64,000 nt of DNA. It comes from JACQAP01 sp035548375 (GTDB lineage: Bacteria > Pseudomonadota > Gammaproteobacteria > Burkholderiales > JACQAP01). Positions within the stretch are counted from its first letter, which is position 1, and every line of letters starts with the position of its first letter. A program made the translations under genes and the position numbers. Of the stretch, positions 26,602-35,768 are shown piece after piece. The DNA lies in the NCBI GenBank assembly GCA_035548375.1, contig DASZTG010000094.1:1-64000 (forward strand), in the 5' to 3' direction. The notes under the pieces are model-generated. The model was not told where the DNA came from, made no database searches, and saw only the letters and a program-made list of their open reading frames with translations.

Positions 26602-27663
26602 ATGCAACGCAACGCTCCACGCAAGGCCATCGTGACCGGCGCTTCCGGACTGGTCGGAAGCTATCTCATCGAACACCTGCAGAAACAGGGCGGCTGGGAC
26701 ATCGTCGCGCTGTCGCGCCGCAAGCCGAACATTGCCGGCGACTACCGGCACATCGCGGTGGACCTGACCGATCGCGCCGACGTGGAGGCCAAGCTCTCGT
26801 CGCTGAAGGACGTCACGCATGTCTTCTTCGTGGCCTACCTCGAGCGCAGCGATCCGGCGGAACTGGTTTCGGTGAACAAGGCGATGCTCGTGAACCTTGT
26901 CGAGGTCGTCGAAGCCGCGTCGCCCGCGCTCGAACATGTGCATCTGTCGGAAGGCACCAAGTACTACGGCAATCACCTCGGGCCGTTCAAGACACCCGCC
27001 GTGGAAACCGATCCACGCCACATGCCGCCGAATTTCTACTACGACCAGCAGGACTGGCTGGAGGCCAGGCAGACGGGCAAGCGGTGGACGTGGTCGGTCG
27101 TGCGCCCGCACGCGGTCTGCGGATTCTCGACCGGCGGCCCGATGAACCTGACCCTGGCGATCGCGGTGTACGCGAACATCTCGAAGGAACTTGGACTGCC
27201 GCTGAGTTTTCCCGGCAAGCCCGGCGCCTATCGCGCGCTATACCAGGCGACGGACGCGGCGCTGCTGGCGAAGGGAATCGCATGGATGGCGACCGACCCG
27301 AAAGGCGCGAACCAGGCGTTCAACATCACCAACGGCGATCTCATTCGCTGGGAAAACCTGTGGCCGAAGTTTGCGGACTTCTTTGGAATGGAGCTGGCCG
27401 CGCCGCGCCACGTCGGCCTGAGAAACACGATGGCCGACAAGGGACCGGTGTGGGATCGCATCGTGGCGAAATACAGACTCCAGCCGCACGCCTACGGCGA
27501 GATCGTCGCGTGGGGCTATCCCGAGAACGTGTTCAATTCGGACTACGACATCGTGTCGAGTACGACCAAGGCAAGGCTCGCGGGCTTCCACCACATGGTC
27601 GATACCGAAGAAATGTTCCTGCGCATGTTCGCCGACTTCAGGCGCAACCGCGTCATTCCGTGA
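26602..27663 (+). CDS. PRISE-type short-chain dehydrogenase/reductase (progesterone 5-beta-reductase-like)
   Basis: A 353-residue extended SDR. The Rossmann motif TGASGLVGSYL is at residues 12-22. The segment PNFYYDQQDWL matches the NFYYxxED signature of the PRISE family (progesterone 5-beta-reductase and iridoid synthase), which carries the catalytic Tyr, and the RPHAVCGFS and SEGTKYYGNH blocks fit too. PRISE enzymes reduce conjugated enones with NADPH. AAGGAGGATGTC precedes the ATG. The gene is divergent from a LysR regulator, suggesting induction by an enone or other electrophile. Its stop overlaps the end of the convergent cyclase gene by 11 bases. Confidence 0.88.
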   Translation: MQRNAPRKAIVTGASGLVGSYLIEHLQKQGGWDIVALSRRKPNIAGDYRHIAVDLTDRADVEAKLSSLKDVTHVFFVAYLERSDPAELVSVNKAMLVNLVEVVEAASPALEHVHLSEGTKYYGNHLGPFKTPAVETDPRHMPPNFYYDQQDWLEARQTGKRWTWSVVRPHAVCGFSTGGPMNLTLAIAVYANISKELGLPLSFPGKPGAYRALYQATDAALLAKGIAWMATDPKGANQAFNITNGDLIRWENLWPKFADFFGMELAAPRHVGLRNTMADKGPVWDRIVAKYRLQPHAYGEIVAWGYPENVFNSDYDIVSSTTKARLAGFHHMVDTEEMFLRMFADFRRNRVIP

Positions 27664-28744
27664 GCGCGGCCTCGTGGCTTACGGTGCGATTGCGGCCGGC
27701 GGCCTTGGCGCGATACAGCGCCTCGTCGGCGCGACGGATCCACGATGCATGGTCGGCGTCCGCCGGATCGAAGGATGCGACGCCGATGCTCACCGTGGCG
27801 CGGATATCGTGGCGCGCCTCGAGCACCGTATTCCCGATCAGGTTGCGGATGCGCTCGGCGATGGTCCTGCCTTCCTCGATGTCCGAGCCCGAGAGGACAA
27901 CGCCGAACTCCTCCCCGCCGTAGCGCGCGGCGACGTCGTACTTGCGCATCGCGCCGCACAGGATTTGCGCGACGCTGCGAATGACCTCGTCCCCCGCCAG
28001 GTGGCCGTGCTCGTCGTTGACGGCCTTGAAGTGGTCGATGTCGATCATCATGACGGCCGACTTGCTGCCGGTGCGCTTGCAACGCGCGAATTCGCCGGCG
28101 ACCGCTTTCTCCCAGTGCATGCGGTTGAGCAGCCCGGTCAGCCCGTCCATGCTGCTCAGCGTGGCGAGCATCTGGTTTTGCTGGCGCACGCGGCGCGCGA
28201 GCCGGTAGGACGTGATCGCGACCACGATGGGGTAAGCCATCAGCAGCGGCAGGCTCGCCACCATCGCGGCGAAGTTCGATTCAAGATGGGATTCGAAGCC
28301 AAACGCGGCTGCAGTGACGGCGGCGACGATTCCCTGCAAGACGAGGCATCGCCACAGGAATTTCGGGCCGCCGACACCGACCTTGTCCATTGCCAGCATG
28401 GAAAACAGCACCGCGCTCGGCACGAGGTTGAAGCCCATGGCCGCGATCCAGAAGCCGCCGCTGGCAGAATCGGCCATGAGATTGCGTTGCTCGGCCCGAT
28501 ACGGGTTGCCACTGCGGCTCGCCAGCCGGTATGCGACATGCGGCCAGACGAAGGCGTCGAGCGCCAGCGCGACCCACAGCATCGGATGGGCGCCGCGTTG
28601 CATCAGTCCGCCACCGATGCAAACGGCGCCGAGCGCGAGCCCGAATATGCGAGGCAAATACATGCGTCGCGAAAAACGCAGGCCCTCTTCCAGGCTGCCT
28701 TGCGCGAGACCGCCCTCTTCGATCAAGCGTTCCATCGTCCCCAT
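27653..28744 (-). CDS. MASE2-GGDEF diguanylate cyclase
   Basis: A 363-residue membrane-bound cyclase. Residues about 25-180 form a MASE2-type sensor (RMYLPRIFGLALGAVCIGGG, then several hydrophobic helices), the arrangement seen in E. coli DgcC (AdrA). Residues about 195-360 are a GGDEF domain with intact active site RYGGEEFGVVLS and DIDHFKAVNDEHGHLAGDEV, so it should synthesise c-di-GMP. It is the second cyclase in the window; no EAL or HD-GYP partner is present. Its 3' end overlaps the reductase gene on the other strand by 11 bases. Confidence 0.92.
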   Translation of the reverse strand: MGTMERLIEEGGLAQGSLEEGLRFSRRMYLPRIFGLALGAVCIGGGLMQRGAHPMLWVALALDAFVWPHVAYRLASRSGNPYRAEQRNLMADSASGGFWIAAMGFNLVPSAVLFSMLAMDKVGVGGPKFLWRCLVLQGIVAAVTAAAFGFESHLESNFAAMVASLPLLMAYPIVVAITSYRLARRVRQQNQMLATLSSMDGLTGLLNRMHWEKAVAGEFARCKRTGSKSAVMMIDIDHFKAVNDEHGHLAGDEVIRSVAQILCGAMRKYDVAARYGGEEFGVVLSGSDIEEGRTIAERIRNLIGNTVLEARHDIRATVSIGVASFDPADADHASWIRRADEALYRAKAAGRNRTVSHEAALTE

Positions 28745-28849
28745 GTTAACCCCGCGCGATTTTTGCCGCGCGGGACCGCCAGCACACCCGCGTAAAATCG
28801 GATTGTCGAAGACCTCGGCCTACAACGCAAACCAGCAAAGGAGAGCAAA

Positions 28850-29557
28850 TTGATCCGCCTGTATTTCCATCCCTCCCCGAATCCGATGAAAGTCCTGCTG
28901 CTGCTCGAGGAAGCCGGCATTCCGTACGAGCTCGTGCCCGTCGACACACGCAAGGGCCAGCAGCACGACGCGACATTTCGTGCCATCAACCCGAACGGCA
29001 AGGTGCCGGCCATCGTCGACACGGAAGGCGCGGGCGGCAAGGAAATCGCCGTGTTCGATTCGAACGCGATCCTGCTCTACCTCGGCGACAAATACGGCAA
29101 GTTCACCGGCAAGGCGTCCGATCGCGGCGACATGCTGTCGTGGCTGATGTTCGTTGCCACCGGCATCGGCCCGTATTCCGGACAATCCGTACATTTCCAG
29201 CGCGCCGCTCCCGAGCAGATCCCCTACGCGATCAACCGCTACCGGCGCGAAGCGGACCGCCACTATCGGGTGCTCGACGATCACCTGAAGGGCAGGGAAT
29301 GGATCGTGGGCAACGAATACGGCATCGTCGACATGTGCGGCTGGGGATGGATCGACCGCGCGACCTTCGTGTTCCACGGCGACGCCGATCCGCTGTCGCA
29401 CTACCCGAACGTGAAGCGCTGGTTCGGCGCGATCGAGTCGCGCCCGGCGGTCGCGCGCGTGCGCGCTGCCGCGAAGACCCTTGCGTTCAAGCAGGAGATG
29501 GACGAGGAGGCGAAGCGCGCATTGTTTCCCTCGAACTATCCGCTGCCGGCGGCCTGA
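28850..29557 (+). CDS. Glutathione S-transferase
   Basis: A 235-residue protein with a thioredoxin-like N-terminal domain (LYFHPSPNPMKVLLLLEEAG, then NPNGKVPAIVD and FDSNAILLYLGDKYG, the glutathione-binding SNAIL-type motif) and an all-helical C-terminal domain ending in the FPSNYPLP motif seen in Nu-class-like bacterial enzymes such as YfcG. The start codon is TTG at 28850, supported by AAAGGAGAGCAAA directly upstream; no in-frame ATG gives a complete first beta-strand. Divergent from the cyclase gene with about 105 bases between. Confidence 0.9.
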   Translation: MIRLYFHPSPNPMKVLLLLEEAGIPYELVPVDTRKGQQHDATFRAINPNGKVPAIVDTEGAGGKEIAVFDSNAILLYLGDKYGKFTGKASDRGDMLSWLMFVATGIGPYSGQSVHFQRAAPEQIPYAINRYRREADRHYRVLDDHLKGREWIVGNEYGIVDMCGWGWIDRATFVFHGDADPLSHYPNVKRWFGAIESRPAVARVRAAAKTLAFKQEMDEEAKRALFPSNYPLPAA

Positions 29558-29710
29558 GCGCGGGACTTTTTGTCCAGGCGGGCGCGGGCTTCGAAAGCCG
29601 GCGCCTTCCCGAATCGAGCGGGCTGCCCGCGCAGAAACGCCGGCGTCCCGGCAAACATCCACGGAGTTGGCGTCAACTACCTCCGGCGGTGCGCATGCAG
29701 AATGCGCAGC

Positions 29711-30985
29711 ATGAAAGCCACCTCCCTTGCCCTGGACCAGCTGATGCGCGGCGTCGGCGATCCGCTCGCCCAATTACATGGTATTGCACCGGGCGACGCG
29801 GAGTACGGCCGGGCGCAGCTCATTCGCATTGCGATCGGCATCCTGACGAAGTCGCCGGCGTCCTTCGACGCGATCGCTGCTGCGATCGGCACGTTCGACG
29901 CGCCGACGCAATCCCCACTGGTGCGATCCCATCTCGCCGCCGCCGAAGCATGGATTGCAGGCAATCCGGTTCTCGCGGCCGAATGCTACGCGAGCATCCT
30001 CGCGAAGTGGCCGCGCGACCTGCTGGCCTTGCGCCTCGCGCAGTCCTGCTTTTTCTACCTTGGCTGGCACCACCGGCTCTGCGAGGTCGTCGATGCGCTG
30101 ATCCCGGCGTGGCCGCATGACGGACGCGGCTTCGGCTTCGTGCTCGCCATCGCGTCCTATGCGCATGCGGAAAACGGCGATGCCGCTCTCGCTGAAATGC
30201 TGGGACGCCAGGCGCTGGCGATCGACGCGGCCTGTCCGCTTGGCGTGCACGCCGTGGCGCATGCAATCGCCGAATCGGGCCGTCCGGCGGACGGCGCGCG
30301 CTGGATGCGCGACCAGGTCGCGCATTGGGCCGCGGAAAGCCGGATGCGCTCGCACAATGCCTGGCATCTCGCAATGTTCGACGCTGCGCAAGGCAACGTC
30401 GCCTCGGCGATCGGCATCCTCGACGGCTGGCTGCTTCCGGCCAGCGCGGCATCCCTGCCCGACGCCTGCGACGCGACGGCACTGCTGGAGCGCCTGTCAG
30501 CGGACGGCGTGGACGATGCCGGTCGCTGGCGCCGGATTTCCGACGCGTTCGAAGCGAACGCGATGCCCGGGTTCTGGCCGTATGTCGACCTCCACGCAGC
30601 CATCGCCCACTTGAGCGCGGGCAACGCCGCCCGCGTGCAGGCGCTTTCGCAGGCGATCGATCGCAGCGCGCAAGGCAACGACTATGCCGCGTTGCGCGCG
30701 CGCCACGTGACCAGGCCGGCGCTGCGTGCATTGCGCGCGTGGACGGCTGGCCGGCACGCGCAGGCCGTGGATTTGTTCGCGGACCTGCAGCCGATCCTGG
30801 CGGAGATGGGCGGCAGCCACATCCAGCTCGATATTTTCAGGCGCATCGAGCAGGATGCGCGCCGCCGGCGAGGCCGTGAAAATACCGCGCCCCTGCCACG
30901 CGTCGACACGAAGCGTTCCGGACACGATTCTTCCAGGCTGTGGAAATCGCTGGCAGCCAGGCCGCTGGTCGAAGCAGTGATCTGA
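29711..30985 (+). CDS. TTC38-like tetratricopeptide repeat protein
   Basis: A 424-residue soluble, alanine-rich helical protein. Helix-turn-helix repeats are visible at about residues 85-180 (HLAAAEAWIAGNPVLAAECY) and the central block SRMRSHNAWHLAMFDAAQGN resembles the conserved region of the tetratricopeptide repeat protein 38 family, where the His-x-x-W-H context is retained. No signal peptide. Bacterial members are of unknown function. ATG 29711 was preferred; an in-frame ATG at 29702 is also possible. It is a single gene with no obvious partner. Confidence 0.78.
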   Translation: MKATSLALDQLMRGVGDPLAQLHGIAPGDAEYGRAQLIRIAIGILTKSPASFDAIAAAIGTFDAPTQSPLVRSHLAAAEAWIAGNPVLAAECYASILAKWPRDLLALRLAQSCFFYLGWHHRLCEVVDALIPAWPHDGRGFGFVLAIASYAHAENGDAALAEMLGRQALAIDAACPLGVHAVAHAIAESGRPADGARWMRDQVAHWAAESRMRSHNAWHLAMFDAAQGNVASAIGILDGWLLPASAASLPDACDATALLERLSADGVDDAGRWRRISDAFEANAMPGFWPYVDLHAAIAHLSAGNAARVQALSQAIDRSAQGNDYAALRARHVTRPALRALRAWTAGRHAQAVDLFADLQPILAEMGGSHIQLDIFRRIEQDARRRRGRENTAPLPRVDTKRSGHDSSRLWKSLAARPLVEAVI

Positions 30986-31284
30986 TCGCGGCGCAGGAAT
31001 GCAGCCCGGCGAATGTGCACGACGCCCGGCGCGAGCCTGCAACCATTCCACCGTGACGCACCCCGTGCCCGGCCTTCCGGCGGCGTATCGAATTCGCGCT
31101 TGAACGCACCACCAGGCACGTGCGGGACCGTAGTCGCGGCTCGCGAAATCAGGCGTGCCGCACAAGAAAACTGGACGGCTGGACATACCGCCGGAAAAGC
31201 GGTGCCGGAATACTGGCGTCGTGACGAAAGCGCGGCGACTGCGCCGATTCGTCCATATTTCCATTCCCCAACAGGAGTCCAACC

Positions 31285-32133
31285 ATGTCAGCCGTACTCT
31301 CTTCCACTCCCGCCGGCGCCGCGCAATCCGGCGCCGACCTCGTCGCGGTCAAGGCAAAGCAGCAGGCCGCCTGGGCGACGGGCAACTACGCCGTCGTCGG
31401 CACCACCTTGCAGATCGTCGGTGAAAATCTTTGCGAAGCGCTCGACCTGCGCGCCGGCGCGCGCGTGCTCGATGTCGCCGCCGGCAACGGCAATGCAACC
31501 CTCGCGGCGGCGCGCCGCTGGTGCGACGTCACTTGCACCGACTACGTGCCCGCGCTGCTCGAATCCGCAAAAGCGCGCGCGCAGGCCGAAGGCCACACGA
31601 TCCGGTTCCAGGAAGCCGACGCGGAGAACCTGCCGTTCGCGGACGCCTCGTTCGACGTCGTGATGTCCACCTTCGGCGTCATGTTCACGCCCAACCAGGA
31701 GAAGGCCGCGCAGCAGCTCGCGCGCGTCTGCCGGCCCGGCGGTCGCATCGGCCTTGCCAACTGGACGCCGGAGAGCTTCATCGGCCAGGTGTTCAGGACG
31801 ATAGGCAAGTACATTCCGCCGGCGGCCGGCGTCAAGTCGCCGGCACTGTGGGGCACGAAGGCGCGCCTGGACGAGTTGTTCGGCGGCGTGGCGAAGGACG
31901 TCGAGCTTTCGCATCGGCAGTTCACGTTCCGCTATCGCTCGCCCGCGCACTTCATCGAAGTGTTCCGCACCTACTACGGGCCGATGAACAAGGCCTTCGC
32001 GGCGCTCGACGCCGGCAAGCAGGCGGCGTTCACCGACGACCTGCTGGCACTCATGCGGCAGGGCAATCGGTCGAACGACGGCACGCTGGTGCTGCCGAGC
32101 GAGTACCTCGAAGCGGTCGTCGTGCGCAAGTAA
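31285..32133 (+). CDS. Class I SAM-dependent methyltransferase (UbiE-like)
   Basis: A 282-residue methyltransferase. The SAM-binding motif VLDVAAGNGNATLAAAR is at about residues 73-89, followed by an acidic motif (CTDYVPALLESA), DAENLPFADASFDVVMSTFG (motif II) and RVCRPGGRIGLANW (motif III). This is the common UbiE/Coq5-like Methyltransf_11 arrangement; the substrate is unknown. AACAGGAGTCCAACC precedes the ATG. It is followed 25 bases later by a GFA-family gene, probably in the same transcript. Confidence 0.9.
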   Translation: MSAVLSSTPAGAAQSGADLVAVKAKQQAAWATGNYAVVGTTLQIVGENLCEALDLRAGARVLDVAAGNGNATLAAARRWCDVTCTDYVPALLESAKARAQAEGHTIRFQEADAENLPFADASFDVVMSTFGVMFTPNQEKAAQQLARVCRPGGRIGLANWTPESFIGQVFRTIGKYIPPAAGVKSPALWGTKARLDELFGGVAKDVELSHRQFTFRYRSPAHFIEVFRTYYGPMNKAFAALDAGKQAAFTDDLLALMRQGNRSNDGTLVLPSEYLEAVVVRK

Positions 32134-32158
32134 TTTCATTCAAAAAAGGAAACCGAAC

Positions 32159-32623
32159 ATGGATCAGGCGGAACAAAAACCGGCGTCCTCGACCCGGTAC
32201 AAGGCCTACAAGGGAAGCTGCTTCTGCGGCGCGGTCCAATTGACCGTCACCGGCGAGCCGGCAGTCATGGGTTATTGCCATTGCGAATCGTGCCGCAGCT
32301 GGGCCGCGGCGCCGGTCAACGCCTTCACCTTGTGGAAGCCGGAATCGGTTACCGTCACCCGGGGCGCGGACAACATCGGCACGTTCAGCAAGACGCCGCG
32401 CAGCGATCGCAAGTGGTGCAAGACCTGCGGCGGACACCTGTTCACCGTGCACCCGCACTGGAACCTGGTCGACGTCTACGCGGCGACCATTCCGGATTTT
32501 CCGTACCAGGCGGGCGTGCACGTCAATTACCAGGAGACCCGGCTGCCGATGAAGGACGGCCTGCCGAAGCTGAAGGACGTGCCCAAGGAAATGGGCGGCA
32601 CCGGCGCGGCACTGCCGGAATAG
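32159..32623 (+). CDS. GFA family zinc protein
   Basis: A 154-residue protein of the glutathione-dependent formaldehyde-activating (GFA/Mss4-like) family. The zinc ligands are in GSCFCGAVQLTV, YCHCESCRSW and KWCKTCGGHLF, giving the usual C-x-C, C-x-C-x-x-C and C-x-x-C set. Structures of the family show two zinc sites; the formaldehyde-glutathione role is demonstrated only for the Paracoccus Gfa enzyme and may not apply here. AAAAAAGGAAACCGAAC precedes the ATG. It follows the methyltransferase and converges with the catalase gene. Confidence 0.9.
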   Translation: MDQAEQKPASSTRYKAYKGSCFCGAVQLTVTGEPAVMGYCHCESCRSWAAAPVNAFTLWKPESVTVTRGADNIGTFSKTPRSDRKWCKTCGGHLFTVHPHWNLVDVYAATIPDFPYQAGVHVNYQETRLPMKDGLPKLKDVPKEMGGTGAALPE

Positions 32624-32634
32624 CGCGGCGATCT

Positions 32635-32660
32635 CCGCCGGCGGATCAAACCGCCGGCGG
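32635..32660. repeat. Perfect inverted repeat across the catalase stop codon
   Basis: Two copies of the self-complementary decamer CCGCCGGCGG are separated by six bases (atcaaa), giving a ten-base-pair hairpin on either strand. The katE stop codon (32646-32648, minus strand) lies in the loop. The junction is convergent (GFA gene and katE), so it may stop transcription from both sides, but neither side has a T-run. Confidence 0.6.
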
Positions 32661-35039
32661 GTCGGTCTCGCGCTGGTAGTGGCGATGCTTGCCCAACGCG
32701 TCGACGAAGGCCGGCAAAGCGTCGTCCTTCGCGTGCGCGTCGAAGACCAGCAGGCCGGGGTCGCCCTCGCCGCCCGGCAGCGTCGCCGGAATGCCGGCAG
32801 CCTGCAGCAGCGCGGAAGCGTTACCGAGCAGCAGGATGGTCTTGCAATGCCGGTATTGCTCCTTCAGGAATTCCAGCACGCGGCCACCCGGCGCTTCCGC
32901 ACCAATCCCGTCCGGCACGATCATCGCGTCCCATAGCACGGCGGGCGCGGTCTCCAGCGTGACCTCGACATCGATATCCTTGCGGCTCGTACCCTCGATC
33001 GCACCGAGCTTGACGCCGACGAATCGCGGCACCGCTCCGGCGTCGAGCAGCGCAGCGTGCAAGGCCGTTGCCGATTCGCCATCCACGCCGTCGGCCACGA
33101 GGATCGCGACGCTGCGACCGCGGATCCCGGTTTCTCCCGGACGCGCAAATAGCGAGAGCGATTCCGATTGCTTGACTTCAGGCTTGGGCGTTTTCGCGAT
33201 CGCTCGCGGCAACGGGTCGGGCAATTCGGTGATGCCCAGGTCGCTCGCCAGCGATTGGGCCAGTTCCTCCGCGACATTGCGAAGCTGCGCGACGACGCGC
33301 CGGCGGATTGCCTCCGTCTGCACTTTCGTGAGCTCGAAGCGGAACGCATTCTTGATGTGCTGCTTCTCCGTCGGCGTCTGGCTGTTCCAGAACAGCGTGG
33401 CCTGGTTGTAGTGCTCGCCGAACTTCTCCGGCTTGCCGCGCACCTTGTGCTCTTCCACCGGCTGCGGGAAAGACATGAAGCCCTTCGCGCCCGCCTGGAA
33501 CGGGCAACCGCCGCCGAGCGAATTCGGCTCATAGGCGACGCGACCACGGGCAATCGCCTGCCGATGCATGCCGTCGCGCTGGTTGTTGTGCACGGGCGCC
33601 ACCGGCGAGTTGATGGGAATCTCGTGGAAGTTCGGGCCCCCAAGACGCGAGATCTGCGTGTCGACGTAGGAATGGATGCGCCCGGCCAGCAGCGGATCGT
33701 TGCTGAAATCCAGCCCAGGGACGATGTGGGCCGTGCAGAACGCCACCTGCTCCGTCTCGGCGAAGAAATTGTCCGGATTGCGGTTCAGGACCATCTTGCC
33801 GATCGGCGTCAACGGCACCATCTCTTCGGGAACGATCTTGGTCGCGTCGAGCACGTCGAAGCTGTAGCGCTCGGCGTCGCGCTCGCTGAAGACCTGCGCG
33901 CTCAATTCCCACTCGGGGAAATTGCCGGCTTCGATCGCCTCCCACAAGTCACGCCTGTGAAAGTCCGGGTCGGCACCCGAGATCTTCACCGCCTCGTCCC
34001 ACACCAGGGAGTGCGTGCCGTTCACCGGGTTCCAGTGGAATTTCACGAAGCGCGACTCGCCCGCGGCGTTCACCATCCGGAAGGTATGCACACCGAAGCC
34101 CTGCATCATGCGATAGCTGCGCGGGATGGCGCGGTCGGACATCACCCACATGAGCATGTGCGTGGATTCCGGCATCAGCGACACAAAATCCCAGAAGGTG
34201 TCGTGTGCCGAGGCCGCCTGCGGCATGGCATGGTGCGGCTCGGGCTTCACGGCGTGGATCAGGTCGGGAAATTTCATCGCATCCTGGATGAAGAACACCG
34301 GGATGTTGTTGCCGACGAGATCCCAGTTGCCCTCGTCGGTGTAGAACTTCACGGCGAACCCGCGCACGTCGCGCGCCGTGTCGGTCGAGCCGCGCTCGCC
34401 GGCCACGGTGGAGAAGCGCACGAAAACCGGCGTTCGCTTGCCGGCTTCCGCGAACAGCGACGCGCGCGTCAGCGCCGCCAGCGGCTTGTAGCATTCGAAG
34501 TATCCATGCGCGGCCGAGCCGCGTGCGTGCACGATGCGCTCGGGAATGCGCTCGTGGTCGAAGTGCGTGATCTTCTCGCGCAGGATGAAGTCTTCGAGCA
34601 GCGAAGGCCCGCGCAGCCCGGCCTTGAGCGAGTTCTGGTTGTCCGCGACCGGCACGCCCTGGTTCGTCGTCAGCGGCCGCCCGCCGGAATCCACGCGCAC
34701 GCGGTCGAGCGGCGCAACCGTCGGATTCGATCCTGCCTCGGGACGACCTTTCCCGACCTTCGCCGAGGTCGTCGTTTCGGTCAGCGTGCTGCCGGTGGCG
34801 GCCATGTCGCGCGGCGCGACCGCCTGACCGGTTGCCGGCACGTCGGCATTGGGCGCGAACTCCGTCGGCTTCGCGGCGTTATGGCGAAAGGCGTTGGCCA
34901 GCGCCTGCGTCGCGGCCGCCTTCGCGGATGGCGCATCGGTCGCGGGCGCGTTGCGCTTGCCGTTCGCCGGCCCGCTCACCGTGGAGCGGGACGAACTTTT
35001 TGCGGGTGAGTCGGGGCGTTGCTTGGGGGATTTAGCCAT
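32646..35039 (-). CDS. katE: Large-subunit catalase, HPII type
   Basis: A 797-residue clade-2 catalase (E. coli KatE has 753). Residues 1-110 are a disordered, Ser/Ala/Thr-rich extension. The heme core follows: distal His171 in RIVHARG, distal Asn in VGNNIPVFF at 244-245, and proximal Tyr458 in GRIHSYVDTQ. Residues about 625-797 are the flavodoxin/class-I-amidotransferase-like C-terminal domain typical of large catalases (SVAILVADGVDGESA, WDAMIVPDGIGAEAPGG). The position corresponding to HPII His392, which cross-links to the proximal Tyr in E. coli, is Cys435 here. The start ATG at 35039 has AGGAAAATTCA upstream. It degrades hydrogen peroxide, usually in stationary phase. Confidence 0.95.
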   Translation of the reverse strand: MAKSPKQRPDSPAKSSSRSTVSGPANGKRNAPATDAPSAKAAATQALANAFRHNAAKPTEFAPNADVPATGQAVAPRDMAATGSTLTETTTSAKVGKGRPEAGSNPTVAPLDRVRVDSGGRPLTTNQGVPVADNQNSLKAGLRGPSLLEDFILREKITHFDHERIPERIVHARGSAAHGYFECYKPLAALTRASLFAEAGKRTPVFVRFSTVAGERGSTDTARDVRGFAVKFYTDEGNWDLVGNNIPVFFIQDAMKFPDLIHAVKPEPHHAMPQAASAHDTFWDFVSLMPESTHMLMWVMSDRAIPRSYRMMQGFGVHTFRMVNAAGESRFVKFHWNPVNGTHSLVWDEAVKISGADPDFHRRDLWEAIEAGNFPEWELSAQVFSERDAERYSFDVLDATKIVPEEMVPLTPIGKMVLNRNPDNFFAETEQVAFCTAHIVPGLDFSNDPLLAGRIHSYVDTQISRLGGPNFHEIPINSPVAPVHNNQRDGMHRQAIARGRVAYEPNSLGGGCPFQAGAKGFMSFPQPVEEHKVRGKPEKFGEHYNQATLFWNSQTPTEKQHIKNAFRFELTKVQTEAIRRRVVAQLRNVAEELAQSLASDLGITELPDPLPRAIAKTPKPEVKQSESLSLFARPGETGIRGRSVAILVADGVDGESATALHAALLDAGAVPRFVGVKLGAIEGTSRKDIDVEVTLETAPAVLWDAMIVPDGIGAEAPGGRVLEFLKEQYRHCKTILLLGNASALLQAAGIPATLPGGEGDPGLLVFDAHAKDDALPAFVDALGKHRHYQRETDPPAV

Positions 35040-35491
35040 TGAATTTTCCTGTGGTTGAGACTTCGCGTCGGCCGATTCGACGGGAATTCGATGAGATGAC
35101 CTTCGCTTGTTCGGCGACAACCAGTGGTTGGCTTGCGCGAAGACGGCACGATGCCGAACGACTTCTGTGAAGCAGCAATTAGCAAATTGCCGGCCACGAT
35201 GAGGAGGAGGTCCAAGCGCGTGATTGCGTGAAGAATTGGTTGCGACGGCGGACCAGGCGATCGGCAATTCGGGCGCGCGATTGCGGCGTTTCTACAAATT
35301 CCCTTCGATCGACGGTTGCACGGCGCCCGTGGACGGCCCCGTGCAGTCAGGCATGGCGCCTCGCGCGCACCGAGCCCGCGAACTATTTGCGGTCATCGAT
35401 GCCAAAGTTGTGCGGCGCGCTGTGGACGATGACGGCGACCCTCCCCTCCGGCTCCGTGCACGGTGCGCTGCAATCTTCGTGGGGGCCTCCC
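35040..35491. other. Intergenic region upstream of katE
   Basis: About 450 bases between the katE start and a small plus-strand gene. It must carry the katE promoter, but I could not assign -35/-10 elements with confidence. Reading frames here have no family similarity or ribosome binding sites. Confidence 0.5.
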
Positions 35492-35683
35492 GTGCGATTT
35501 CGCAGGCATGCGGACAGCGACGTCTGGCATTCGGACCATCTTTGCACCCGGTGGCCGCAGGCGGATTTCGAGGAATCCGATCGCCCGACCCTCGGCAAGC
35601 TCTGCGAGGAGTGCAAGCGCTTCGACCAGGTCGAGCGCAGCCGCCGCAAGGAAGACCACGGTCCCAGGGGAAGCTGGGAGTAG
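35492..35683 (+). CDS. Small Cys/His (zinc-finger-like) protein, copy A
   Basis: A 63-residue protein with GTG start. The core DVWHSDHLCTRWP and the later KLCEECKRFDQVE carry a His-x-x-His-x-Cys and a Cys-x-x-Cys, enough for a single zinc site. It is a paralogue of the gene at 44438-44602: over 52 aligned positions without gaps, about 24 are identical, including every Cys and His of the motif. The frame is open upstream of the GTG, but similarity between the copies begins exactly at that codon in both. No annotated family is recognised. Confidence 0.6.
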   Translation: MRFRRHADSDVWHSDHLCTRWPQADFEESDRPTLGKLCEECKRFDQVERSRRKEDHGPRGSWE

Positions 35684-35768
35684 TAGGCCGCGACCCGAAC
35701 AGAGCCTGCCCGTTCACGCCGGGTTGCTCTACAATCCCGCAAAAAATTTTGCGTAAAAAAGGGACCGC

